Of a stretch of DNA of 42,562 nt, positions 33,839 to 42,321 are shown piece by piece. The stretch lies in the NCBI RefSeq assembly GCF_000420845.1, contig NZ_ATVS01000030.1, forward strand, positions 1-42,562, in the 5' to 3' direction. Made by a program: the position numbers and the translations under genes. The notes under the pieces were generated by a model, which was not told where the DNA came from, did no database searches, and saw only the letters and a list, made by a program, of their open reading frames with translations. This DNA is from Butyrivibrio sp. AE3009. GTDB lineage: Bacteria; Bacillota; Clostridia; Lachnospirales; Lachnospiraceae. Position 1 is the stretch's first letter. Every line of letters begins with the position of its first letter.

Positions 33839-35008
33839 TTATTCAAAGATGATGTTTTCCCAAGAGTCTTCGGGGATAAGTGAGATGTAAGTCTTACCTG
33901 TGTTGATGGCAAGCTCCTCACCGTTCTCGTCGTAGTACTTGGTAACGCCTGTCTCGCTGCTCTTAACCCAGGTGATATCCTTGGCAATACCGCCAGTGAG
34001 ATACCATGCATTTTTGCCTGAATCGATGCAGTTGTAAATAAGATATCCGTTCTCATCAAGCTGGTTGAAAGAACACTTCTGAAGGATTACATTCTTGAAA
34101 GCAAGAGGTGCGCCGTCCTCGGCATCCTCGTGACGCTCGCCGTACTCATAATATTCATATAAGCCTGTCTCAGTGTTGTATACAAGCTGTGAGCCGTTGT
34201 GAGAGAAAGGAAGTATTGCCTTGTAAGCCTGATAATATCTTGAGTACTTCTCATCGAGCTTGACCTCTGTACCGTAAGGAACGAAGTTAAAGTGGCTGCC
34301 TTCGTTGGCATATTCTGTATAAGTAGCGGAGATACCGAATCTGTCGATGCAGGATTCCATATCACCCTTTAAGATATACTCTGTAAACTCTCTTGCCTTG
34401 CCGTTGTTAACTCTTGAGAAGTAACCTGAGATGTGATCCTTGGCCCAAGGGTTGGCAAAGTATGCATCGTTGTGATAAGGGCCACCGTCATGGCAAAGGA
34501 TCGCGTTCCACTCTGAAGCAAGAAGGATGTTGGTGGGACGTGTTGATCTGATACTTCCGAGCTGCTCGATGCTGCCCCAGTCCTTAACAACACACATAAG
34601 TCTTGTGATGCGGTCGTTCTTGGTGCTGTTCATAAGCTCATATACAACGTCTGCCTCTGATGTTCCGTAGTGAGGAAGAGCTGTAATCTCATTATCAACC
34701 ATTGCTGCGATGGGACGCTGGTCCTTGAGCTCCTCGCTGATAGGCTCGCCTGTAAGCTCTGAGAAGTACATTCCCTCGGGAAGTACATAGGCCTCTGCCT
34801 CTTCGGCAGCGGGCTCCTCAGTGGTCGCCTCAGCAGTAGCCTCTGTTGTATTCTGTGACTCAATCTGCTCAAAAGATACACCTACCGCACCGGTATCCTC
34901 TCCGGCATTTTCGCCCTCGGAACCGCAAGCTGCAACAGATAATAATGTAATGGAACACATTGCGATAGCAATAGCTTTCTTTGCATATTTTCTAATATAC
35001 ATTTTCAT
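33839..35008 (-). CDS. DUF3048 (YerB-like) lipoprotein
   Basis: A 389-aa lipoprotein. A signal peptide ends in the lipobox LSVAAC, with Cys28 as the lipidated residue, followed by an acidic low-complexity linker (about 30-75, EATAEATTEEPAAEEAEAY). The DUF3048 domain (about 80-389) includes RPIAAMVDNE and RSTRPTNILLASEWNAILCHDGG, conserved blocks of the family. The ATG follows AAAGGAGATT. The gene is monocistronic, with its own terminator. Function is unknown for the family as a whole. Confidence 0.9.
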   Translation of the reverse strand: MKMYIRKYAKKAIAIAMCSITLLSVAACGSEGENAGEDTGAVGVSFEQIESQNTTEATAEATTEEPAAEEAEAYVLPEGMYFSELTGEPISEELKDQRPIAAMVDNEITALPHYGTSEADVVYELMNSTKNDRITRLMCVVKDWGSIEQLGSIRSTRPTNILLASEWNAILCHDGGPYHNDAYFANPWAKDHISGYFSRVNNGKAREFTEYILKGDMESCIDRFGISATYTEYANEGSHFNFVPYGTEVKLDEKYSRYYQAYKAILPFSHNGSQLVYNTETGLYEYYEYGERHEDAEDGAPLAFKNVILQKCSFNQLDENGYLIYNCIDSGKNAWYLTGGIAKDITWVKSSETGVTKYYDENGEELAINTGKTYISLIPEDSWENIIFE

Positions 35009-35100
35009 AATCTCCTTTAAAATAAATCATTATTACCATTCTAACAGAGTTGGGATGATAATGCCATAAAAATTATGAATAATGGTTTTTGGAACCCCAA

Positions 35101-35135
35101 AAGTGTCATTCGTCCGATTTCAAGTGTCATTCGTC
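35101..35135 (+). repeat. 14-bp direct repeats with 21-bp period, likely activator site
   Basis: AAGTGTCATTCGTC occurs at 35101-35114 and again, identically, at 35122-35135. The 21-bp period is two helical turns. A -10-like TATAAG lies at 35149-35154 with no good -35, so the second repeat occupies the -35 region. This spacing is what LytTR-type regulators (AgrA/VirR class) use. It would drive the WXG-like gene. Confidence 0.6.
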
Positions 35136-35257
35136 AGAAAATCAACATTATAAGATGATTATGTGTTAGGATGTTGCCCATAAGAAAAGAGGATCTGTTT
35201 TGAAGCGTGGGAGTAAGTATAGACAGATCTAAACAACGAAAGGTAAACGGAAAAAGT

Positions 35258-36670
35258 ATGAGTGAGTTTAGTATCAAACCTGATTCAGTTAAACAGCAGG
35301 TTCAGACACTGGCTGATGCTGCTGCAACAGTTCAGTCACAGGCTGATATTCTTCAGGAGATTTTAAATGTTCCTTTTTTGGCAGGACCTGCTTACGAGAT
35401 CGTGCGTAGGACGCTGGAAGCAATCCTTGAGGATATTGTGAAGCATCATTCCAAGCTGGAGCAATTCAGTGAAGTATTGAAACAGATTGTTGAATACTAT
35501 ATTACAACCGAACAGGAAGTAATCGAGCAGTTCAAATCCCAGAGGGGAATATATAATCCACAGTATGACGGTAATCATAACTGGAATCCCGGAGAATCGT
35601 GGAATCCCGGCAGAGATTTTGGCACTGGTGACTGGGGTATGCCCGGTGGAAGACCCGGAGACTCAGGTGCCGGAGAAGCAGGCGGCTACGGCGGTTACGG
35701 TGAAGAGTCAGGCAGAGCCGGTGGCGATTATGAAGGAAGAAGTGCGGGCGATCCCAGCGATGGAGTACCCGGCGGCAATAGCGGCGCAGGCACAGGCGGA
35801 GCCGGAGGAAGATCAGGTGGCTCAGGCAGTTACGGCGGTGGAAACGCAGGCGGTGGAAACCCCGGTAGTGCAGGCGGCTACGGCGGAAGCGGCTCAGGCG
35901 GCAACAGCGGCTCAGCCGGTGCACAGGCTGGCGGTGGCGCATCAGCAGGCAATCCAGGTAGCTCAGGCGGCTATGGCGGTGGAAACGCAGGCGGCTATGG
36001 CGGCGGAAGCGCAGGTGGCTATGGCGGCGGAGAAGCAGGCGGCTACGGCGGAAGCGGCTCAGGTAGCGCAAGCGGATCCGGTAGCGCAAGTGGCTCAGGT
36101 AGCGCAGAAGAAGTGAGGGCCGAAATGGGATATATTAACATCGGCAACCCAGCTATAACAGTTGAGCCTTTACCTTATATGCCTAATCCGGATATGCCAA
36201 TTGATGCGGCCATTCCGATCGATCATATCATGCCGGTTGATCCGGAAACAGGTATTCCGATTGAGAGATTCCCCGGAATACAGCCTATTCCTATGCCGGA
36301 ACCTCTTATCCCCGGAGTAGAGCCTATTCCTATGCCCACACCCGGAGTAGAGCCTATTCCTATGCCCACACCCGGAGTGAATCCTATCCCTATGCCCACA
36401 CCAGGAGTGAATCCTATCCCTATGCCTTCACCCGGATTTGAGCCTATTTATCCAGGTGGATCAGGCGGTCCTGTACCTATGCCTGTAATAGATCCTATTC
36501 CCGGATTGGACCCTATTCCTATGCCGACACCGACTATTCCCGGAGTAGATCCTATTCCCATGCCGGAACCTTTCAGACCCGGAGTAAGACCTGTACCAAT
36601 GCCGGATCCCGGTCGTTATTTTGATCCTCGTTTCCTGGGGCCCGAGATATTCCCGGATGTTGAACTGTAA
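35258..36670 (+). CDS. WXG100-like protein with Gly-rich and Pro-rich tails
   Basis: About 470 aa from the ATG at 35258 (an in-frame GTG at 35207 would add 17 residues; neither has a perfect ribosome site). The first 100 residues form two amphipathic helices (FSIKPDSVKQQVQTLADAA and KHHSKLEQFSEVLKQIVEYY), resembling WXG100/ESAT-6 proteins but without the WxG turn. Residues 105-280 are Gly/Ser/Ala-rich with GGYGG units. The last 160 are Pro-rich with a repeated decapeptide PGVEPIPMPT. There is no signal peptide, so secretion would have to be by a type VII system, which is not seen here. It is flanked by the direct repeats and a strong terminator. Function unknown. Confidence 0.75.
   Translation: MSEFSIKPDSVKQQVQTLADAAATVQSQADILQEILNVPFLAGPAYEIVRRTLEAILEDIVKHHSKLEQFSEVLKQIVEYYITTEQEVIEQFKSQRGIYNPQYDGNHNWNPGESWNPGRDFGTGDWGMPGGRPGDSGAGEAGGYGGYGEESGRAGGDYEGRSAGDPSDGVPGGNSGAGTGGAGGRSGGSGSYGGGNAGGGNPGSAGGYGGSGSGGNSGSAGAQAGGGASAGNPGSSGGYGGGNAGGYGGGSAGGYGGGEAGGYGGSGSGSASGSGSASGSGSAEEVRAEMGYINIGNPAITVEPLPYMPNPDMPIDAAIPIDHIMPVDPETGIPIERFPGIQPIPMPEPLIPGVEPIPMPTPGVEPIPMPTPGVNPIPMPTPGVNPIPMPSPGFEPIYPGGSGGPVPMPVIDPIPGLDPIPMPTPTIPGVDPIPMPEPFRPGVRPVPMPDPGRYFDPRFLGPEIFPDVEL
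36311..36430 (+). repeat. 30-bp coding tandem repeat (PGVEPIPMPT decapeptide)
   Basis: Four head-to-tail 30-bp units; the first two (36311-36340 and 36341-36370) are identical and the others differ by a few substitutions. Degenerate copies continue to about 36600. The unit lies in frame, so copy number can change without loss of the reading frame. Confidence 0.9.
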
Positions 36671-36686
36671 TAACGAGATTTTTACT

Positions 36687-36728
36687 AAGCGGTTTACTTA
36701 TGTTTTTTGCCTAAGTAGACCGCTTTTT
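36687..36728 (+). terminator. Strong intrinsic terminator of the WXG-like gene
   Basis: A 14-bp stem AAGCGGTTTACTTA (36687-36700) with TAAGTAGACCGCTT (36712-36725), one wobble pair, and an 11-nt loop, followed by TTTTT. It is 16 bp after the stop codon. Confidence 0.9.
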
Positions 36729-36776
36729 GTGGTATACTAAAACATTATAAGAAGCGCTACGGGAGTAAATAATTCT

Positions 36777-38381
36777 ATGAAATTGACATTTGTAGGCGCA
36801 GATCATGAGGTGACAGGAAGCTGTCATTTCATCGAATGCGCGGGTAAAAATATCCTGGTGGACTACGGTATGGAGCAGGGCAGGGACTATTTTGAGAATG
36901 TTCCCCTTCCCGTATCCGCTCCGGAGATCGACTATGTACTTCTGACCCATGCACATGTGGATCATTCCGGTAATCTGCCGCTTTTGTATGCCAAGGGCTT
37001 TCGCGGCAAGATCTATTCCACCGATGCCACTGCGGAGCTGTGCAACATCATGCTGCGTGACTGTGCACACATTCAGATGCAGGAAGCAGAGTGGAGAAAC
37101 AGGAAGGCCAAGAGAAGCAAAGATATTAACAAAATGGAGCCTTCCTATACTATGGAGGATGCTGACAAGACCATCAAGTGTTTTGTTCCCTGCCCCTACG
37201 GCAAGGAGATAGAGGTCTGTGAAGGTGTTAAGATAAGGTTCACAGACATCGGACATCTGCTTGGCAGTGCCAGCATAGAAGTGTGGCTCACGGAAAAAAA
37301 TGTGACCAAGAAGATAGTCTTTTCCGGTGATATAGGTAATACCGACCAGCCTCTTATCAAGGATCCCCAGTACACCTCAGAAGCAGATTATGTTGTAATG
37401 GAGTCAACCTACGGTGACAGACTTCATGCCGAGGAGAAGCCCGATTATGTGGCTGAGCTGGCGGAGATTCTCGACAGAACCTTTGCAAGAGGCGGTAATG
37501 TGGTCATTCCATCCTTCGCGGTGGGAAGAACCCAGGAGATGCTCTATTTTATAAGGAAGATCAAGAAGGATGGGCTGGTTAAGTCTTATCCTAATTTCCC
37601 GGTATTTGTGGACAGTCCCCTTGCCGTTGAAGCAACCGAGATATTTGAGAACAACCAGTTTGAGTGCTACGATGAGGAAGCTCTTGAACTGATCAGAAAG
37701 AGGATCAATCCAATAACTTTCCCGGGAATTAATCTTGCTATTACTATGGAAGAATCCAGGGCGATAAATGAAGATCCGGAGCCCAAGGTAATTATCTCTG
37801 CCTCCGGAATGTGCGATGCGGGAAGAATAAGACATCACCTTAAGCACAATTTGTGGAGACCTGAGTGTACTATTTTGTTCGTGGGATATCAGTCCGTTGG
37901 AACAACGGGTAGGGCCATCATCGACGGAGCTACACAGGTGAGACTCTTTGGCGAGACCATTGACGTGAAGGCAGAGGTGTGCAAGCTCGAGGGATTGTCC
38001 GGTCATGCTGATAAGAACGGACTTATCAAGTGGCTTAAGGGCTTTGATGTCAAGAGACCCAAGCGCGTATTTATCGTGCATGGTGAAGACAGTGTATGTA
38101 TGTCTTTTGCCAAGTGCCTTGAAGAGGAATACGGCTATGATACCTATGCACCTTATTCCGGAACTGAGTTCGACATCATATCCGGAATGATAACCAAAGA
38201 AGGTATTCCGATTCCTATCAAGAAGAAGGAGTACACGCTTGTTTCGGATGTATATGCCCGTCTTAAGGCTGCAGGTGCGCGCCTTATGGGTATTATTGCC
38301 AGATCGGAAGGTATATCCAACAAGGACAAGGCCAAATTTGCGGATCAGATCAATTCACTATGTGACAAATGGAGCAGATAA
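36777..38381 (+). CDS. Metallo-beta-lactamase/beta-CASP RNase-like protein
   Basis: A 534-aa protein. THAHVDHSGN near residues 58-67 is the HxHxDH metal motif; FSGDIGN near 181-187 supplies the metal Asp. The beta-CASP domain follows (about 210-400), and the C-terminal IVHGED supplies the last His. These enzymes are RNA endonucleases/exonucleases related to CPSF73 and RNase J. It has a TATACT element just after the upstream terminator. Here it precedes thyA by 57 bp. Target RNA is unknown. Confidence 0.92.
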   Translation: MKLTFVGADHEVTGSCHFIECAGKNILVDYGMEQGRDYFENVPLPVSAPEIDYVLLTHAHVDHSGNLPLLYAKGFRGKIYSTDATAELCNIMLRDCAHIQMQEAEWRNRKAKRSKDINKMEPSYTMEDADKTIKCFVPCPYGKEIEVCEGVKIRFTDIGHLLGSASIEVWLTEKNVTKKIVFSGDIGNTDQPLIKDPQYTSEADYVVMESTYGDRLHAEEKPDYVAELAEILDRTFARGGNVVIPSFAVGRTQEMLYFIRKIKKDGLVKSYPNFPVFVDSPLAVEATEIFENNQFECYDEEALELIRKRINPITFPGINLAITMEESRAINEDPEPKVIISASGMCDAGRIRHHLKHNLWRPECTILFVGYQSVGTTGRAIIDGATQVRLFGETIDVKAEVCKLEGLSGHADKNGLIKWLKGFDVKRPKRVFIVHGEDSVCMSFAKCLEEEYGYDTYAPYSGTEFDIISGMITKEGIPIPIKKKEYTLVSDVYARLKAAGARLMGIIARSEGISNKDKAKFADQINSLCDKWSR

Positions 38382-38438
38382 GTGGAGCCATGTGTTTATC
38401 TGCGATGTAAATAGGATGAAAAAAGAGGGGAGAAGAGT

Positions 38439-39290
38439 ATGTCAAGAGCAGATGAGATTTTTATTGATATGTGCAGAGATATCTTAGAGAACGGTACATC
38501 AACGGAGGGGGAGAAGGTACGTCCTCACTGGCCTGACGGAACATCAGCCTACACGATCAAGAAATTCGGCGTGGTGAACAGGTACGATCTGTCCAAGGAA
38601 TTTCCCATAATGACCCTTAGAAAGACTGCCCTTAAGAGTGCGACGGATGAGATTCTCTGGATCTATCAGAAAAAGAGCAACAATATTCACGACCTTAACA
38701 GCCACATCTGGGATGAGTGGGCCGACGAGACCGGTTCCATCGGCAAGGCCTACGGCTATCAGATTGGGCAAAAGAGTATCTACAAAGAGGGTGAGTTTGA
38801 CCAGATCGACAGGGTTATCTACGACCTTAAGAACAACCCCTTCAGCAGAAGGATTATGACCAACACCTACGTGTTCTCAGATCTTCATGAGATGAATCTG
38901 TACCCCTGCGCTTACAGCGTTACCTATAACGTAACTCAGAAGAAGGGAGAGGACAGGCTTACTCTTAACGCTGTCCTTAATCAGAGATCCCAGGATGTTC
39001 TTGCAGCCAACAACTGGAATGTTGTCCAGTACGCAGTTCTTGTTCATATGCTGGCTCAGGTCTGTGACATGAATGTGGGAGAGCTGGTGCACGTTATCGC
39101 AGATGCACATATCTATGACAGACATGTACCGCTCATCAAGGAGCTTATTGAGAGAAAGCCTCTTCCTGCACCTAAGTTCCACTTAAATCCTGACGTCAAG
39201 GATTTCTATGAATTTACAAGAAACGATGTATCCCTCGAGGGCTACGAAGTAGCCGGGGAGCAGATCAAGGATATTCCAATTGCGATCTGA
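38439..39290 (+). CDS. thyA: Thymidylate synthase
   Basis: A 283-aa ThyA converting dUMP to dTMP with methylene-tetrahydrofolate. LYPCAYSVTYNV near 154-165 holds the nucleophile Cys; LNAVLNQRSQDVLAANNWNVVQYA is the dUMP/folate block (normally QRS.D...G.PFNI), with a divergent Ala-Asn-Asn-Trp-Asn in place of Gly-Leu-Pro-Phe-Asn. The ATG follows GGGGAGAAGAG. It pairs with folA downstream, which recycles the dihydrofolate produced. A structured element begins at its stop codon. Confidence 0.95.
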   Translation: MSRADEIFIDMCRDILENGTSTEGEKVRPHWPDGTSAYTIKKFGVVNRYDLSKEFPIMTLRKTALKSATDEILWIYQKKSNNIHDLNSHIWDEWADETGSIGKAYGYQIGQKSIYKEGEFDQIDRVIYDLKNNPFSRRIMTNTYVFSDLHEMNLYPCAYSVTYNVTQKKGEDRLTLNAVLNQRSQDVLAANNWNVVQYAVLVHMLAQVCDMNVGELVHVIADAHIYDRHVPLIKELIERKPLPAPKFHLNPDVKDFYEFTRNDVSLEGYEVAGEQIKDIPIAI

Positions 39291-39446
39291 ACGATATAGG
39301 GCATGAGTAATCGCGGTGCTTGTGCTTGCACGAAGCGCTGTGATTATGAAATGGCCGAACGTACATGAGGAAGTAGCGTGGTAATGCGGATTCCGAATGT
39401 GCGTAGGATTGCGAGAGCGTAAGCGGAGCAAGCCGTATATCGTTCA
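39288..39446. ncRNA. Structured intergenic element between thyA and folA
   Basis: A 159-nt non-coding stretch closed by TGAACGATATA (39288-39298) pairing with TATATCGTTCA (39436-39446). Inside is a long hairpin of about 18 bp with wobble pairs (39308-39346), a second arm CGTACAT/ATGTGCG (39360-39403) with inner GGAA/TTCC, and a third arm TTGC/GCAA (39409-39431) holding GCGAGAGC. Many compensated G-U pairs suggest an RNA-level structure. It could be a cis-regulator of folA, a processed small RNA or a dispersed palindromic repeat. It does not match the THF riboswitch as I know it. Confidence 0.5.
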
Positions 39447-39488
39447 TAAAGTAGTGGGTATCATACAACAAGTCAAACGGAGGAGTTT

Positions 39489-39977
39489 ATGAAAGCAATC
39501 GTAGCAGTAGACAGTAACTGGGCCATCGGCAACAAGGGCAAGCTCCTTGTCAGCATTCCCGCCGATCAGAAGAATTTCAGAAACATTACCATGGGGAACA
39601 CAATAGTATATGGAAGAAAGACCCTTGAGACTTTTCCCCAGCAGGTGGTTCTTCCCGGAAGAGACAATATTATTTTATCAACCAGAGAGGACTATGCGGT
39701 TAAAAATGCCAGGGTAGCCCACAACAAGGAAGAGCTTCTTGATATGGTTGGAGGCCTTAATAGCGATGAGGTATTTATCATCGGAGGCTCCAGTGTCTAC
39801 AATGAGTTTATTGATGAGTGCGACACTGCCATCGTGACCTTTATCGATAAGGAATATCAGGCAGATTCCTATTTCCCCAATCTGGACGAAGACCCGAACT
39901 GGGAAATGGTGGATGAGAGCGATGAGCAGGTATATTTTGACATAACCTATACTTACAGAACCTATAAGAGAAAGTAA
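39489..39977 (+). CDS. folA: Dihydrofolate reductase
   Basis: A 162-aa DHFR. MKAIVAVDSNWAIGNKGKLLVSIPADQKNFR gives the Met20-loop region and the catalytic Asp near residue 26; GNTIVYGRKTLE and FIIGGSSVYNEF are the NADPH-binding blocks. It reduces dihydrofolate made by ThyA. The ATG follows CGGAGGAG, 198 bp after thyA, with the structured element between. Confidence 0.93.
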   Translation: MKAIVAVDSNWAIGNKGKLLVSIPADQKNFRNITMGNTIVYGRKTLETFPQQVVLPGRDNIILSTREDYAVKNARVAHNKEELLDMVGGLNSDEVFIIGGSSVYNEFIDECDTAIVTFIDKEYQADSYFPNLDEDPNWEMVDESDEQVYFDITYTYRTYKRK

Positions 39978-39988
39978 CGGTGGGTATT

Positions 39989-40903
39989 ATGGCTGACAGG
40001 AAGAAAGCGTTAGTTCTGATTAATAGAAAGGCCGGAATGGGCAAGGCCGGCAATGAAGTCATGCAGCTTGTGGAAAAGCTCGGGGCAAAGGGCTATGAGC
40101 CTATTGTTTATCCGATTATTCCGGGAACCGAATTAACTTCTGAGAAACTTGTGGCCGAATATGACACGGAGGCCGAGCTTATTGTGTGCAGTGGCGGCGA
40201 CGGAACTTTGAACCACGTTATGAATGCCATGATGAACATGGAAAAGAGACCGCTTCTGGCCTATATTCCCGCAGGAAGTACCAATGATTTTGCCAGAGGG
40301 CTTGGGATTCCGTCCGGTCACCTGGCTGCCGCCGAGATTGCGGTTGAGGGCGAGCCTTTTTCCTATGATGTGGGAAAAATGAACGATCACTATTTTAACT
40401 ATGTAGCTGCCTTCGGAGCTTTTTCCAAGGTAAGTTATGCTACGGATCAGGAGCTGAAGAACGTTCTGGGCTACGCAGCCTACGTAATCAGTGCCATTGC
40501 GGAGCTCCCTCAGAATATTGGTTATAACTGTCATATGAAGATAGAGACCGATGATCTTACAGAGGAAGGGGACTATATCTTCGGGGCTGTGTGCAATTCA
40601 GCCTCCGTTGGCGGAATGAAGCTTCTTGAGAATGCAGATGTTCAGCAGGATGACGGCAAGATGGAGCTGATCCTTATTCGCGCACCCAAGAATATCGGAG
40701 AGATAAATCTGATACTGACAGCTCTGGCGGTGGGAGATGTTAACAGTAATTTCATCACCTTCAGACAGGTTAACAAAGTTACTTTTTATTCCGATGAGAA
40801 CACCAGCTGGACCATAGACGGAGAGTACGGCGGAGACGCAAGAACCACTGAGATAGAAGTAATAGACAAGGCCATAACCATTATGACAGGCAAGAAAGGA
40901 TAA
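39989..40903 (+). CDS. Diacylglycerol kinase/lipid kinase family protein
   Basis: About 304 aa with the DAGK catalytic domain: KALVLINRKAGMGKAG at the start, CSGGDGTLNHVMNAMM near 68-83 and IPAGSTNDFARGLGIPSG near 97-114. These DgkB/YegS-type enzymes phosphorylate diacylglycerol or related lipids. The ATG at 39989 is preferred over the in-frame GTG at 39980, because GGTGGG lies just before it. It is 11 bp after folA and 3 bp before the DUF362 gene. Confidence 0.9.
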   Translation: MADRKKALVLINRKAGMGKAGNEVMQLVEKLGAKGYEPIVYPIIPGTELTSEKLVAEYDTEAELIVCSGGDGTLNHVMNAMMNMEKRPLLAYIPAGSTNDFARGLGIPSGHLAAAEIAVEGEPFSYDVGKMNDHYFNYVAAFGAFSKVSYATDQELKNVLGYAAYVISAIAELPQNIGYNCHMKIETDDLTEEGDYIFGAVCNSASVGGMKLLENADVQQDDGKMELILIRAPKNIGEINLILTALAVGDVNSNFITFRQVNKVTFYSDENTSWTIDGEYGGDARTTEIEVIDKAITIMTGKKG

Positions 40904-40906
40904 TCA

Positions 40907-42121
40907 ATGTTTGATCCCGTATCCGTCGCTAAGTGCGACAGCTACAGTATAGAGGATGTAAGGCCCGCCCTTAAGGAAGTTCTGGACAATATCGGCGGGC
41001 TTGAATTTGTTAAGCCGGGGATGAAGGTTGGAATTAAGGCCAATCTTATTACGGCGTTGGAACCGGGGAAGGCAGGGACTACTCATCCGGCTCTTTTGAG
41101 GGAGCTGAGTATTCTTTTGACAGACCTTGGGGCAGAGGTGGTAATAGGAGACAGCCCCGGGGAGCTGTACAATCAGGCTGTTCTTGACAGAGTTTACAGA
41201 GTATGCGGCCTCACAGACATGGTAAAAGAGCTGTCGGGGGAACGCAAGGTCAGGCTAAATGACGATTTTTCCATAAGTAATGCGGTATTTCCCGAGGCAG
41301 AGTCCATCAAGACCTTTATCTACACGGGGTGGCTGGACAAAGTGGATGCCATCATAGATTTCTGCAAGCTCAAGACCCATGCAATGATGGGATTTAGCTG
41401 TGCGGTCAAGAATATGTTCGGAACGGTGCCCGGTACCACCAAGCCGGAGTATCATATGAGATTTCCGGAGGAGAGAGCCTTTGCCAATATGATGGTGGAT
41501 CTCAATGAGTATTTTAAGCCGGTGCTGTATGTGGTGGATGCCGTAGACGGAATGGAAGGAAACGGACCGACCATGGGAGATAAGAGGCATGTAGGTGCGC
41601 TTCTTGCATCCAAGAGACCCTATGCTCTTGATATGGCCTGCGCTGATATTATAGGAATGGGGCTGTCTGACTGTGCTATTTTGGGAGCTGCCTATGAGAG
41701 AGGTTTGGGACCGAAGACTGTAGCTGAGGTTGATATAGTGGGAAGGGTTTCCCTAAGTGATGTGAAGATACCTGATTTTCACAGGGCCACCAGCCATCAG
41801 AGTATTACCTTTGAGGGTGAGGGCATAGGCTGGAAGATTGCGGCCTGGGCGGTGAAGACAGTGTTTAATGCAAGGCCTCAGGTCAAGGCGGCGGAGTGTA
41901 TCAGCTGCAAGAAGTGTTATGAGACCTGTCCGGCCAAGGCTATTACGATGGTGCCTTATACCAAGAAGGTTAATGGGACGGAGAAGGAGATCACGATTCC
42001 GTCGATTGACAGGAGCAAATGTATCAAGTGCTTTTGCTGCCAGGAGTACTGCCTGGTGGGAGCAATGAAAGTGCAGGAAAATCCCATTGGCAAATTCATC
42101 AAAGGATTGCAGAAGAGCTAA
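40907..42121 (+). CDS. DUF362 protein with two 4Fe-4S clusters
   Basis: A 404-aa protein. The DUF362 domain (about 1-300) contains VGIKANLIT, GDSPGELYN, DFCKLKTHAMMGFSCAVKNMFG and the DAVDGMEGNGPT block. The C-terminus holds two ferredoxin motifs, CISCKKCYETCP near 327-338 and CIKCFCCQEYC near 369-379. The family is widespread in anaerobes and of unknown redox role. It ends the folA-dgk run. No membrane segment is seen. Confidence 0.9.
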   Translation: MFDPVSVAKCDSYSIEDVRPALKEVLDNIGGLEFVKPGMKVGIKANLITALEPGKAGTTHPALLRELSILLTDLGAEVVIGDSPGELYNQAVLDRVYRVCGLTDMVKELSGERKVRLNDDFSISNAVFPEAESIKTFIYTGWLDKVDAIIDFCKLKTHAMMGFSCAVKNMFGTVPGTTKPEYHMRFPEERAFANMMVDLNEYFKPVLYVVDAVDGMEGNGPTMGDKRHVGALLASKRPYALDMACADIIGMGLSDCAILGAAYERGLGPKTVAEVDIVGRVSLSDVKIPDFHRATSHQSITFEGEGIGWKIAAWAVKTVFNARPQVKAAECISCKKCYETCPAKAITMVPYTKKVNGTEKEITIPSIDRSKCIKCFCCQEYCLVGAMKVQENPIGKFIKGLQKS

Positions 42122-42139
42122 ATACATTGACATGAGGAC

Positions 42140-42321
42140 GCTCATTGCCCGGCGAGCCTTGCTTGTATAGACAAATAAACCTCATGGCGCTGGACACTGC
42201 GAAGAGCCCATAAGCGCTGTATCGCGGCGTGCATAAGGCACTTGCGATACAATGGTCTCTTCTTCGTAGCACCAAAATCGGTTTATTTATCTATACAAGC
42301 AAGGCTCGCCGGGCAATGAGC
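42140..42321. repeat. 182-bp palindromic element with long terminal inverted repeats
   Basis: The outer arms 42140-42181 and 42280-42321 are inverted copies: the first 31 bp are perfect, then about 10 more with one mismatch. Inside are nested hairpins: GTATCGC/GCGATAC (42219-42225 and 42244-42250) around GTGC/GCAC, and an imperfect CTGCGAAGAG arm with its partner near 42255-42270. No coding frame is credible. It could be a MITE-like element or a structured RNA downstream of the DUF362 gene. No target duplication was noticed. Confidence 0.7.

Noticed and set aside
35532..36116. Long open frames on both strands in the Gly-rich region
   Set aside because: They arise from GC-rich repetitive codons of the WXG-like gene; compositions are Arg/His- or Ala/Gln-skewed with no ribosome sites.
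39288..39446. Tetrahydrofolate riboswitch before folA
   Set aside because: The GCGAGAGC string and the folate context are suggestive, but the 5' GGAGAGTA and 3' CCGCTCC blocks are absent and the overall fold differs.
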